A stretch of 64,000 bases of DNA from an uncultured Lactobacillus sp. GTDB taxonomy: Bacteria > Bacillota > Bacilli > Lactobacillales > Lactobacillaceae. The notes beneath the pieces are model-generated. The model was given only the letters and a program-made list of their open reading frames with translations. It did not search any database and was not told the origin of the DNA. Position numbers and translations under genes: made by a program. The stretch spans positions 23,578-87,577 of the forward strand of contig NZ_CABUIW010000003.1 of the NCBI RefSeq assembly GCF_902491705.1, given 5' to 3'. Positions 17,031 to 25,275 of the stretch are shown here, one piece after another; within the stretch, counting starts at the first letter, position 1, and each line of letters begins with the position of its first letter.

Positions 17031-17077
17031 AAAAAAGGCCTGACCCCGAATTGAATCGGAATCAGACCTCTTTTTTA
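17031..17077. repeat. Right direct repeat / bidirectional terminator flanking lanthipeptide cassette
   Basis: A hairpin with arms AGGCCTGACCCCGA and TCGGAATCAGACCT and A/T tracts on both sides, shared by the convergent lanKC and dlt-operon ends. It is nearly identical to 11102-11152 in the same orientation. Confidence 0.85.
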
Positions 17078-18016
17078 AAATTCCAACATCATTGCCATGA
17101 TGCGGTTAACTTTTTTCTTAGCTTTACTAAACTCACCAGGAGCAGTGTGATTATCTTGGATAATAATCATATTCTTCCCGTCTTTAGTACTACGCATGAA
17201 GGTGTAATAACCTTCGCCTGCACCATTAGCTGACTTGTAATTCTTCAAGTTATACAAGCCACCATTATAGAATGTAGGAGCTTTACCCTTAAACAGGATT
17301 TGCTTGCTATGTTTAGTTAACATATTGCCATGCAAAATATATTCAATTGTCTTAGCCAAATCATGGTTTGACATCACAATTGATCCAGCACCTAATTCAT
17401 TATGTGCATCCCTTACTGCAGTCTTATGATTTACCTTAACGTATTGGCCATCCTTCATCTCATAGCCAGGCACCCATTTAGCGGCGCGCAATTTAGCTTT
17501 ATCTGACCACAAGAATTCGGTTTGCTTTAAGCCAAGCGGCTTGATATAAGTCTCACGGAACAATTGCTCATAAGTCTTATGCTCAAGCTTAGATAAAATA
17601 CCACAGAGGTAAATGTAGTTAACTGAAGTGTAGTGCCATTTACCAAGTTTTTTTGCATCAAACACAGTATATTTCTGATCATGTTCAATATTCTTTTTAT
17701 CAGAAATAAATACTTTTGTGCCTAACTCATGACCCCTCTGTAAATCAAGTCCTGAAGTCATATCTAGCAAATTGCTAATCTTGACTAAAGCCGCACCATC
17801 AACATTTGGATAATACTTAGAAAGCTTATCATTTAATTTAAGCTTACCTTTCTGCACCTCACGCATCAGCATTGCAGCCGTCATGGACTTTTGAACAGAA
17901 TTTATTAAGTAGCTAGTGTCAGTACTATTGTTTGTTGCATAGTTCAGCACAGGCTTCATATTGCTTGTTACTAATACGGAGCCCTTAACGCCTAATCTAT
18001 TAATAGCCCGTCGCAC
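17075..18016 (-). CDS. Beta-lactamase-fold serine hydrolase at end of dlt operon (DltE/PBP-X-like)
   Basis: A 313-residue serine hydrolase of the CubicO/penicillin-binding-like family. The catalytic SxxK is SVQK (about residues 40-43), and a Tyr motif lies in HYTSVNYIYLCG, where the usual YxN reads YxS. L. plantarum has a related hydrolase, DltE, in its dlt operon that removes D-alanine from lipoteichoic acid, so a similar role is plausible here. The GTG start overlaps the dltD stop (TAGTG), showing operon membership. Oddly, no signal peptide or membrane anchor is seen, although the expected substrates are outside the cell; an in-frame stop just upstream rules out a simple N-terminal extension. 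Confidence 0.75.
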   Translation of the reverse strand: MRRAINRLGVKGSVLVTSNMKPVLNYATNNSTDTSYLINSVQKSMTAAMLMREVQKGKLKLNDKLSKYYPNVDGAALVKISNLLDMTSGLDLQRGHELGTKVFISDKKNIEHDQKYTVFDAKKLGKWHYTSVNYIYLCGILSKLEHKTYEQLFRETYIKPLGLKQTEFLWSDKAKLRAAKWVPGYEMKDGQYVKVNHKTAVRDAHNELGAGSIVMSNHDLAKTIEYILHGNMLTKHSKQILFKGKAPTFYNGGLYNLKNYKSANGAGEGYYTFMRSTKDGKNMIIIQDNHTAPGEFSKAKKKVNRIMAMMLEF

Positions 18017-19302
18017 TACTTCACTTTTAAACGGTCTTTATTAGATAAGTTAACTCTCTTAACGTTGTCTTTATTCTGCCACTTCTTTGAGTAGTAGTAG
18101 TTAGACATATCGTAGTTGTAACGCTCGTTAGGCAACTTCATAAATGGTCTAACGGCTTGATCAACTGCTACCCAACCTTTCCAACCAAGGTGAATAGTAT
18201 CTTCCATGAAGTACTTTTCATTGCCACGTCTAGAAAGATCAGCAATATTTTCAAAGCCTTGACTAGTCAATTGTTTTTCCATCTTAGCAACTGATTCTTG
18301 GTACATCTTTGATGACAAACCAGTGTACTTCATCCACTTACCATTGATTGGTGGAATGATGAACAAAACATTAGTATGTTGCTTAGCAAATTGTTCAAGC
18401 ATTAATTGGAAGTCAGCGTATTCAACAGACTTGACGTAGTCAAAGTTACGTTGACTACCCTTAAGGTTCTTCAATACTTTCTTAGGTAAACGAGTTCTAT
18501 AGAAAGTATTGTCGATTCCCAAGTTGTTTGAAGTAGTATGTGCCGCAGCTTGTTCTTCAGCTACCTTATTCAAAGCAGCAACAGAATAAGCACTAGGTAA
18601 AACTTTAGTCTTATTGTGGATCTTATTTACACGATCACGCAATTGGAATGAACTAAAGAAATTGTCTTCGTTACGCAACATTCTGCGACGATTTTCTAAG
18701 TAAAATCTTTGGAAGCCAGTTAACTTTTTACCTGCAGCAATTTGCTTAAGACTATTTCTGATTTCACCCTTTACGTCTGGCATATCAAGCAGACGCGTAG
18801 CGGCGTAACGATCAGTCTTATTATTCTTAGCATTTAACAAGAAGTTACATGCTTGAAGTGGTGAATAATACAAAGCAAAGGCATTAGGATCTTGGCCCTT
18901 CTTAGTAAACCATTGTGGTGAAATGATTACTACAGCCTTCTTGTTCTTAAGCTGTTTAGCTGTACCTTGCATCCCTAAGAATTGTGCCAATGATTGACTA
19001 CCTGGTCCACCAAGTAAGAATGGACGATAATTTCTGTGGTACTTTTCTGCGATTACACTAGGGTGAAGTGGATCGAATCTAGACAATTCACTTGAACCAT
19101 AGAAAGGTACATAACCATCGTCAAAAGCTTCTTGCTTCATTGTGCTGCCTTTAAAGACAGTAGTGTTTTGTGAAGCTGCAGCTTCATAAATGGTTTGCTT
19201 AGAAAAAGTTCTTTCCCAGGGAATAAGAAATACAACTATTAAAAGGATAAAAGCGCAAAGGACTGGGCCAAAGATTTGCCACAGCCGGCGTTTATTACTC
19301 AT
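18016..19302 (-). CDS. dltD: D-alanyl-lipoteichoic acid biosynthesis protein DltD
   Basis: A 428-residue protein with an N-terminal membrane helix (FGPVLCAFILLIVVFLIP) and a large outer SGNH-like domain. The catalytic Ser lies in YGSSELSR and the Asp/His pair in EDTIHLGWKGW. DltD acts outside the membrane in the final D-Ala transfer from the DltX/DltB system to teichoic acid. The start overlaps the dltC stop by eight bases. D-alanylation lowers negative wall charge and raises resistance to cationic peptides. Confidence 0.95.
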   Translation of the reverse strand: MSNKRRLWQIFGPVLCAFILLIVVFLIPWERTFSKQTIYEAAASQNTTVFKGSTMKQEAFDDGYVPFYGSSELSRFDPLHPSVIAEKYHRNYRPFLLGGPGSQSLAQFLGMQGTAKQLKNKKAVVIISPQWFTKKGQDPNAFALYYSPLQACNFLLNAKNNKTDRYAATRLLDMPDVKGEIRNSLKQIAAGKKLTGFQRFYLENRRRMLRNEDNFFSSFQLRDRVNKIHNKTKVLPSAYSVAALNKVAEEQAAAHTTSNNLGIDNTFYRTRLPKKVLKNLKGSQRNFDYVKSVEYADFQLMLEQFAKQHTNVLFIIPPINGKWMKYTGLSSKMYQESVAKMEKQLTSQGFENIADLSRRGNEKYFMEDTIHLGWKGWVAVDQAVRPFMKLPNERYNYDMSNYYYSKKWQNKDNVKRVNLSNKDRLKVK

Positions 19303-19534
19303 TTTCTAAGCTTTCCACCTTTGCAACAATCTTGTTAGGAGTGTCCCATTCAGCACGGTTAAATTCTGATACAGGAACATCGATGTCAAACTTTTCTTGT
19401 AAGCTCAAAAGCATTTGTACACTTGCCATTGAGTCCATCAAACCATTTTCAAAGATGTTTTCATCCATTTGGTCTGATAAATCTTCACCAGTTAAATCAT
19501 TTAAAATGTCTAATACGCCTTGTTTAGTGTCCAT
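19295..19534 (-). CDS. dltC: D-alanine carrier protein DltC
   Basis: A 79-residue acyl-carrier-like protein. The phosphopantetheine attachment Ser is residue 35 within GLMDSMASVQ, and the acidic composition and length fit DltC exactly. It is loaded with D-alanine by DltA and delivers it to the membrane acyltransferase DltB. It lies 34 bp after dltB and overlaps dltD. Confidence 0.96.
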   Translation of the reverse strand: MDTKQGVLDILNDLTGEDLSDQMDENIFENGLMDSMASVQMLLSLQEKFDIDVPVSEFNRAEWDTPNKIVAKVESLENE

Positions 19535-19568
19535 AATTAATACCTCTCAAAAAAATCTACGCTATTCT

Positions 19569-20807
19569 TTACTTCCAGCCAAACCATAATTGGCTAAGGA
19601 ATCCTGAGAAAATCAAGAAACTGAAACATACCACGTTGAAAGTTAAGAAAATGGCGAACCACTTAGTGAACTTGTTATGTGGAATTTGCTTCTTGTGTTT
19701 TCTCTTAAATCTTAGCCACATATCGTTGACACAGATAGCAGTGGCATGGAATATACCATAAACAATATAATACCATGTTAAACCATGCCAGAATCCCATT
19801 ATCAAGAATAATAGGAAATATGATACCTGTGACAATCTAATACGATTCTTAAACAATTTTTTCTTCATTGCAAAGAAAGTAAATCGCATGTAGATGTAGT
19901 CACGGAACCAGAATGAAAGCGTCATGTGCCAACGATTCCAGAAGTCTTTGATGTTCTTAGAAATAAATGGCTTGTTGAAGTTCATTGGGGTATGAATACC
20001 CATGAAGTATGAAATTGATACCGCAAATAATGAATAACCTGCAAAGTCAAAGAACAAATACATACTGTAGCAGTACATATAAGCAAGGAGCCACCAGGAT
20101 AACTTCAATCCACCATTTGCGTTACCTACTGCTAAAGCAGCAGCACTGATCTTTGGAAGCCAATAAGTACCAAAGAACCAACCGATTACAAACTTATATA
20201 AAAATCCTTGGAACAAATATCTTACAGCATATTGTAAATCTGTAATATATGCGTCTCTTGTAGGAACCTTGTCGTAATCTTTCTTAAATCTACGGTAACG
20301 ATCAATAGGACCTGATGAGATTGTTGGGAAGAAGAGTAAGAATCTTGCATAAGTTACAGGATCTACCTTCTTAATTGCCCCATCACGCATTTCCATGATA
20401 ACTTGCACTGTTTTGAAAGTTACGTATGAAATACCTAAGAATCCAATGACAAATCCAATTGAATTATCAGGGAATGCTGTCAAATACTTAACTGCAGCTA
20501 GTGGGATAATTGCCAAAATTACAGCTAAGCAAAAGACCCAAGTCTTATTTTTACCATGATGACGATAATACTGATAAGCAAACGTCAAAATAAATTCATA
20601 AACCAGCCAGATCAGCAGGTTTACACCTTGCTCCCAGTGACTACCATCAAAAATCAAGAACAAGAAGACAATTGAGAAAATTGCTTCATATGTCTTAAGA
20701 CGATGACCATAGTAAAGTCCAATAATAATTGGAATTAATGCGATCATCAAATAGACAAAGTATTGCGGATTTGAATAAGGCTGTAAGTTAATGAAATTAA
20801 AATTCAC
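19569..20807 (-). CDS. dltB: D-alanyl transfer protein DltB (MBOAT family)
   Basis: A 412-residue membrane-bound O-acyltransferase with about 11 hydrophobic segments and the MBOAT His in GFWHGLTWYYIVYG. The segment NRWHMTLSFWFRDYIYM is also conserved in DltB. It passes D-alanine from DltC across the membrane. The GTG start overlaps the dltA stop as TAGTG, so the two are translationally coupled. Confidence 0.96.
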   Translation of the reverse strand: MNFNFINLQPYSNPQYFVYLMIALIPIIIGLYYGHRLKTYEAIFSIVFLFLIFDGSHWEQGVNLLIWLVYEFILTFAYQYYRHHGKNKTWVFCLAVILAIIPLAAVKYLTAFPDNSIGFVIGFLGISYVTFKTVQVIMEMRDGAIKKVDPVTYARFLLFFPTISSGPIDRYRRFKKDYDKVPTRDAYITDLQYAVRYLFQGFLYKFVIGWFFGTYWLPKISAAALAVGNANGGLKLSWWLLAYMYCYSMYLFFDFAGYSLFAVSISYFMGIHTPMNFNKPFISKNIKDFWNRWHMTLSFWFRDYIYMRFTFFAMKKKLFKNRIRLSQVSYFLLFLIMGFWHGLTWYYIVYGIFHATAICVNDMWLRFKRKHKKQIPHNKFTKWFAIFLTFNVVCFSFLIFSGFLSQLWFGWK

Positions 20808-22321
20808 TACTTATTAACCTCCTTAATAACCGCCTTGATGTCTACCTTACCGTTTTGAGAAATTGGTAATTTATCTTGGTAGACAAAGCGTTGTGGAAGC
20901 ATGTAAGGCATAACGTTCTTAGCTAAGTCTTCACGAATTGCCTTAGTTAAAGCAGCTTCAGAGTGTTGACGCGCTACACCATCTTTTAATTCGATTTCTG
21001 CAACGATTTGCTTAACGGTGTGGTCTTTATTGTATTTTGGAGCTGCAACGCCATAACGGACATACTTGTTCTTAGTTAAGTAGAAGTTGATTTCTTCAAG
21101 TTCGATTCTGTAACCATTGAACTTGATTTGGAAGTCAATTCTACCGCGATAAAATAGTATATCGCCATCGAAGAATCCTGCATCCCCACTACGGTAGCTG
21201 CGGTATTTGTCGCCATCCTCTTGGAAGAAGGCAGCTTCAGTTTTTTCAGGGTTGTTCATATAACCCTTTGAAACGCTAGGACCACTAATAATAATTTCAC
21301 CTTCGCCAGGTTTGTCACCCTTTGAAGTATCAATAGTAATCTTAGTGTCTTCTTTAACCTTACCGATTGGCAAACGGTCGTACTTTTTAAGCACTTCATC
21401 AGTAATTTCAACTTGCGTTACGGCAACTGTAGTTTCAGTTGGACCATAAGTGTTGAAGATATGACTGTCAGGAAATCTCTTCTTAAGCATATCTACTTCA
21501 CTGTGTGGCAATTCCTCGCCGCAGAATAAGAAGTGACTTAAGTCTGGGTGATGTTCGCTATCAAAGGTCTTATCCAAGAAGCACATTTGTGCAAATGATG
21601 GAGTTGATACCCAAACATTAAATTGCATCTTTGGCAAAGTTTGGAACAATTGACCAAAGTTTTGGGTAACATCATGTGGCAAGACCACAAGCTTACCTGC
21701 TGAAACAAGTGCAGGGTAAAGACTCATGACTGACAAGTCGAATGAGTAAGGAGCTTGAGCCAAAAAGCTTGGGTGCTCTGGCAAGTTGAAGTCTGACAAT
21801 TCCCAGTTTACAAAACTAAGCAAGTTATCATGACTGATTTGTACACCCTTAGGCTTACCAGTAGTACCTGAAGTGAAGATGATGTAGTAGTTTTCATCGC
21901 CTTCAACGAAGTTGTTTTCATCAACTGTGAAGTCGCCGTCTTCAACTTCGCTAGCTTTAAGCACCTTAACGCTGTCTAAGTTAACGTTTGGCAATGGGTC
22001 AATTTCCAAAACCAATGGTGACTTTGAAACGTCTTGAATCATTGTTAAACGTTCAGCGTTTGAGTAACTAGCAATTGGAATATAAGCGTGACCTGTTTTA
22101 ACACAGCCTAAGAAGCTAGCGATCATTTCAAACGTTTGGCCACCCCAGATCATGATTGGAGCATGTTCTGGGATATCCATACTAGCAATCTTGTGTGCCC
22201 AAGCGTTTGAACGCTTCTTGAGGTCACCATATGTATTAATTTCGCCAAGATAATCGTAAACTACACGATCTGGTTCGTTTTCGGCTATCTCGTCAATCTT
22301 TTTAATAACGTTTTGAATCAT
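20807..22321 (-). CDS. dltA: D-alanine--D-alanyl carrier protein ligase DltA
   Basis: A 504-residue adenylate-forming enzyme with the P-loop TSGTTGKPKGV, the NTYGPTET motif, and a C-terminal Lys in SQNGKVDIKAV. It activates D-alanine as the adenylate and loads DltC in the cytoplasm, the first step of teichoic acid D-alanylation. The length equals the family norm. The start follows dltX by 15 bp with an AGGTAGGTG site. Confidence 0.97.
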   Translation of the reverse strand: MIQNVIKKIDEIAENEPDRVVYDYLGEINTYGDLKKRSNAWAHKIASMDIPEHAPIMIWGGQTFEMIASFLGCVKTGHAYIPIASYSNAERLTMIQDVSKSPLVLEIDPLPNVNLDSVKVLKASEVEDGDFTVDENNFVEGDENYYIIFTSGTTGKPKGVQISHDNLLSFVNWELSDFNLPEHPSFLAQAPYSFDLSVMSLYPALVSAGKLVVLPHDVTQNFGQLFQTLPKMQFNVWVSTPSFAQMCFLDKTFDSEHHPDLSHFLFCGEELPHSEVDMLKKRFPDSHIFNTYGPTETTVAVTQVEITDEVLKKYDRLPIGKVKEDTKITIDTSKGDKPGEGEIIISGPSVSKGYMNNPEKTEAAFFQEDGDKYRSYRSGDAGFFDGDILFYRGRIDFQIKFNGYRIELEEINFYLTKNKYVRYGVAAPKYNKDHTVKQIVAEIELKDGVARQHSEAALTKAIREDLAKNVMPYMLPQRFVYQDKLPISQNGKVDIKAVIKEVNK

Positions 22322-22336
22322 CTGACAGCACCTACC

Positions 22337-22489
22337 TTAAAATTCGTTGTAAATGAAATGGACCGATGTAAGTCCACTGTATTCATACAAATAAATAAGG
22401 GCCATCAGGATTGCAAAATAAACAATTGTCTTTAGGACAAATTTACCTATTGATTTGCCCCGAGAGTCAATTTTCGTTTTCTTATCCAT
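22337..22489 (-). CDS. dltX: DltX, small membrane peptide of the dlt operon
   Basis: A 50-residue protein with a basic N-terminus, a single helix (FVLKTIVYFAILMALIYLY) and the conserved C-terminal tail FIYNEF. That tail is the signature of DltX, which is thought to carry the D-Ala acyl intermediate outside the membrane. The start at 22489 has GAGGGAGA upstream. It is the first gene of the operon. Confidence 0.93.
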   Translation of the reverse strand: MDKKTKIDSRGKSIGKFVLKTIVYFAILMALIYLYEYSGLTSVHFIYNEF

Positions 22490-22525
22490 TTTCTCTCCCT
22501 CAAGTAATATATTTTTTTACTTTGC

Positions 22526-22554
22526 CTTATATTACTACAAATAGTAATAATCAA
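22526..22554 (-). promoter_or_regulatory. dlt operon promoter with palindromic spacer
   Basis: TTGATT (22549-22554)-17 bp-TATAAG (22526-22531) on the minus strand. The spacer is filled by an inverted repeat, ATTACTA-CAAA-TAGTAAT (22531-22548), so a dimeric regulator bound there would block or remodel the promoter. Confidence 0.5.
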
Positions 22555-22620
22555 CGCACTATCGCCATACATTTTAACAAATTTAAACTTTTTTGGGAAT
22601 TTAATCTATACAATGAAAAA

Positions 22621-22929
22621 TCAAAAACCGTTTTCTTGCATTTTCTTACAATCTCGGTATGCAAAATATAATGGAATAAAAATTATAACGGCTACAAATA
22701 TAAGAGCAAAAAGCATTAAACGCATTACATTTTGTGGTTTAGTCCAGCGCTCACTTTTAGCTGTAGTTAACAAATACACAGCGAAAAGTACGATAATAAT
22801 TAATTCACCTAAACAAAATAAAGAATGGGTTACTTGATACAAATATAAGTAAGTCGACGCTGGAAATAAGCAGAACCAGCCAGAAAAGCGCAAAAGGAAG
22901 AGCTCTTTTTTTCGATAATCTACGTTCAT
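22621..22929 (-). CDS. Small membrane protein, function unknown
   Basis: A 102-residue protein with three hydrophobic segments and a charged C-terminus (RDCKKMQENGF). No family is recognised. The start at 22929 has an AAAGG site; a longer frame to 22944 lacks one. It begins 17 bp after the upstream propeller gene on the same strand, so the two are probably co-transcribed. Confidence 0.55.
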   Translation of the reverse strand: MNVDYRKKELFLLRFSGWFCLFPASTYLYLYQVTHSLFCLGELIIIVLFAVYLLTTAKSERWTKPQNVMRLMLFALIFVAVIIFIPLYFAYRDCKKMQENGF

Positions 22930-22946
22930 TATTTTTCCTTTCAAAA

Positions 22947-24083
22947 CTAGCTGCCAAACAAGGCATTAATATTCATCGATAGTATTCTATCCATTACTGT
23001 AATGCCTGGTCTAGCATAAATGCTTGAAGCAGATTCAAATACACAAAGTAGTTGTCCTTTATAAGCAGTAATTTGCTCTAAATATGGCGGCATTTCTACA
23101 ACTAATTCCGCATTCTTTTCATCAAGCGCATTTAGTGCTGAGGTTGGGAAAACATACAACTTAGAATTATCGCTACCATAAGACTGACTTAAAAAGATCT
23201 TATCTTGATAAATAGCGATCCCTTGAATCTGCTTGTCCATTGATGTTTCACCAGTTGGATCAGACCACTGCAAAGTACCAGTAACTGACTTTACTTCATT
23301 ATTAGTAATTGAACCCTTGTTTTTTCCGCTACGCGCAATTGAATATGCGGCAACTTTGCCGCGACCATACATGTTAAAAAAGCCGACGAACAGTTGACCG
23401 TCATAATAAGTAACAGTAGATGCTTTTTCAACAGCAGGAATAGCAATTTGGTGATTATACTTAATCGGGATTCGGCTGCCGTCTTTATAGGCTTCCATTT
23501 CCTTTAGTGAAAATGATGCTAAAGCCGATGACTTACCCATTTTGCTTGTTACCCAAATATTTTTTGCAACAGGATCATAAGCAATTCCACCTAAGTGAGG
23601 TCTGCCAGAAATCTGAATTGTCTTGATGTATTTGCCCGTCTTTTTGTCTAATACATAAACTACTGAGGCATGTTGGTGGTCACCATCATATGCTGTAAGC
23701 AAAATATACTTGCTAGCAACAGCGATCCCCTGCGGCGTCATTGCAGTTGCTGTATCATATTTTTTCTTAGAAAAATCATAGCTCTTAGTTGAAATTAAGC
23801 CGGGAATAACGAAGTCTTTACCATCCCACGTTCTTGGCGGAACATAATTTGAGACCTTATTAATGAAAGAATAATTTTGACGCAAGGCTTTTTGGTAATT
23901 ATCAAAATTGTGCCAAGCCGCACTCGTACTAGTGCCATCCTTTGCTTTAACCACTTTTGGTCTTTCTTTAAGCATCTGCTGTTTTTGCCACCATTGATAG
24001 CCAAAATAGCCACCTGTGCCAACTCCAGCTAACAAAAGGAATACTAAAAACAGACGCAAGATAAATCTGCCTATTCTCTTCAA
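22947..24083 (-). CDS. Secreted or membrane-anchored beta-propeller-like protein
   Basis: A 378-residue protein with an N-terminal basic stretch and membrane helix (LFLVFLLLAGVGTGGYFGY), then a Trp-rich linker and a repeated strand pattern (GIAVASKYILLTAYD, YVLDKKTGKYIKTI, HLGGIAYDPVAKNIWVTS) typical of YncE/SMP-30-like beta-propellers. Function is unknown. The start is TTG at 24083 with AAGGGTG eight bases upstream. It leads a two-gene unit with the small membrane protein. Confidence 0.6.
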   Translation of the reverse strand: MKRIGRFILRLFLVFLLLAGVGTGGYFGYQWWQKQQMLKERPKVVKAKDGTSTSAAWHNFDNYQKALRQNYSFINKVSNYVPPRTWDGKDFVIPGLISTKSYDFSKKKYDTATAMTPQGIAVASKYILLTAYDGDHQHASVVYVLDKKTGKYIKTIQISGRPHLGGIAYDPVAKNIWVTSKMGKSSALASFSLKEMEAYKDGSRIPIKYNHQIAIPAVEKASTVTYYDGQLFVGFFNMYGRGKVAAYSIARSGKNKGSITNNEVKSVTGTLQWSDPTGETSMDKQIQGIAIYQDKIFLSQSYGSDNSKLYVFPTSALNALDEKNAELVVEMPPYLEQITAYKGQLLCVFESASSIYARPGITVMDRILSMNINALFGS

Positions 24084-24229
24084 AAAACTACACCCTTCTA
24101 CTTTTCTTTTTGATCATGCTTTCCATTATAACTAAAAAATATTATTTTTCCGGAAAAGCGCATGAAATCAGGCTTTTTTAAAGAAAATATAGACTTTTTT
24201 ATAAATAAAGTGCATTTCGTCACACTTTT

Positions 24230-24415
24230 TTCACAATTTCAGGTTATACTACTAAATGTAGTGAGGTAGAAAACATCTATCCATTACAACTCAACTTTTT
24301 TGTTTTTCATTCATACTCCTCCAAGTAAATAATGAAAATAAAAAGAATTGACTTACTCCAATTAGTCAATTTCATATCTATCCCTTTCGGCTCACGTGCG
24401 TTGCGTGGGCTTTTC
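24230..24415 (+). ncRNA. Candidate small RNA unit 1 (tandem family)
   Basis: No gene fits 24084-24672. This unit has a TATACT (24245-24250), a purine stretch GAGGTAGAAAAC, an unpaired-looking pyrimidine run with CTCCTCC (24316-24322), a hairpin TTGACT/AGTCAA (24348-24369) and a GC-rich hairpin followed by a T-rich run (24390-24415). It is related to the unit 262 bp downstream. CTCCTCC could pair with Shine-Dalgarno sequences. Confidence 0.35.
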
Positions 24416-24479
24416 TTATGCCTAAAAAAGCCTTCTTAAATAGTTCGCAAGCAAATCTTTACCTTTTCATAATAATTTG

Positions 24480-24632
24480 AACATTTTTAATTCACATTTA
24501 CTCTGTAGTATATAAATCGTAGCAAGGCGGTAGAAACTTGCTACAATACTCCCACTTTTTTATTTCATTCATTCTTACTCCTCCAAAGTAGATGAAACTA
24601 ATAAGGTTCGCAAAATTTTGCGAGCCTTTTCC
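24480..24632 (+). ncRNA. Candidate small RNA unit 2 (tandem family)
   Basis: A diverged second copy of the preceding unit: shared TTCACA upstream, TATATAAAT, GGCGGTAGAAAC, CATTCATTCTTACTCCTCCAA and a strong terminator hairpin (TTCGCAAAATTTTGCGA, then T4CCT6). On the opposite strand 24498-24572 could encode a 24-residue peptide behind GGAGGAG, but the equivalent frame is broken in unit 1, so an RNA is preferred. Confidence 0.35.
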
Positions 24633-24672
24633 TTTTTTCTAGTATAATTTTAGGTAGAAAAGAGGCGCTTTC

Positions 24673-25143
24673 ATGTTTTCACCATCCATCAAACATTTAA
24701 TTGAAGAAAAATCAGGATCGTTTTTGATTCCTGCTAGTCGGATTGCCTTTGTGCAAGACGACAACCCGCTCTACCACGCGTTTTTAATTCTAACCAAAGT
24801 AAAATATTCCAAAATTCCGGTTTTAGACAAAGATAGAAAAGTAGTCGGTTTGCTTAGCTTATCTATGATTACAGACAAGATGCTGACAAACGACGCAATT
24901 TCTACCGCACCACTTGATACTTTAAAGGTAAAAGATGTGATGCAAACAGACTTTGATAAAATAAATTATATTGAGACTACGCTTGAAACTCAGCTGCATT
25001 TATTGATTAACAATGCCTTTTTACCGGTTGTTGATGATCGCGGCGTCTTCCAAGGACTTCTCACTAGACGTGAATGGATCAAGGCCTTTAACTATGTAGT
25101 TCACACTTATGATAAGCACTACGAATCTAAAAAAATAAAATAA
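24673..25143 (+). CDS. CBS-domain protein, CbpB/YkuL-like (cyclic-di-AMP binding candidate)
   Basis: A 156-residue cytosolic protein made of two CBS domains (about residues 18-75 and 85-145; motifs KIPVLDKDRKVVGLLSL and FLPVVDDRGVFQGLLTRREWI). The size and order match the stand-alone CBS protein CbpB/DarB (YkuL), which binds cyclic-di-AMP in Listeria and Bacillus and regulates (p)ppGpp synthesis and pyruvate carboxylase. Ligand binding here is inferred. The start has GAGG; a clear terminator follows, so it is monocistronic. Confidence 0.8.
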   Translation: MFSPSIKHLIEEKSGSFLIPASRIAFVQDDNPLYHAFLILTKVKYSKIPVLDKDRKVVGLLSLSMITDKMLTNDAISTAPLDTLKVKDVMQTDFDKINYIETTLETQLHLLINNAFLPVVDDRGVFQGLLTRREWIKAFNYVVHTYDKHYESKKIK

Positions 25144-25146
25144 CGA

Positions 25147-25180
25147 AAAACGGCTTGAATAAAGGGTTCAAGCCGTTTTC
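25147..25180 (+). terminator. Terminator after CBS gene
   Basis: A 13-bp stem AAAACGGCTTGAA/TTCAAGCCGTTTT with a 7-base loop. Confidence 0.85.
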
Positions 25181-25275
25181 ATTTGTGAAACATCATAAAA
25201 CTGTTCCATATTTCAAAAGAATGTTACAATGTGCTGAGTAGAGTATTATTACAAGCTTTTTTGGAGGTTTGAACT

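Noticed and set aside
24230..24632. Fst/Ldr-type type I toxin-antitoxin loci
   Set aside because: The tandem units and antisense RBS recall par systems, but the opposite-strand frames encode no hydrophobic toxin helix and the frame is broken in one copy.
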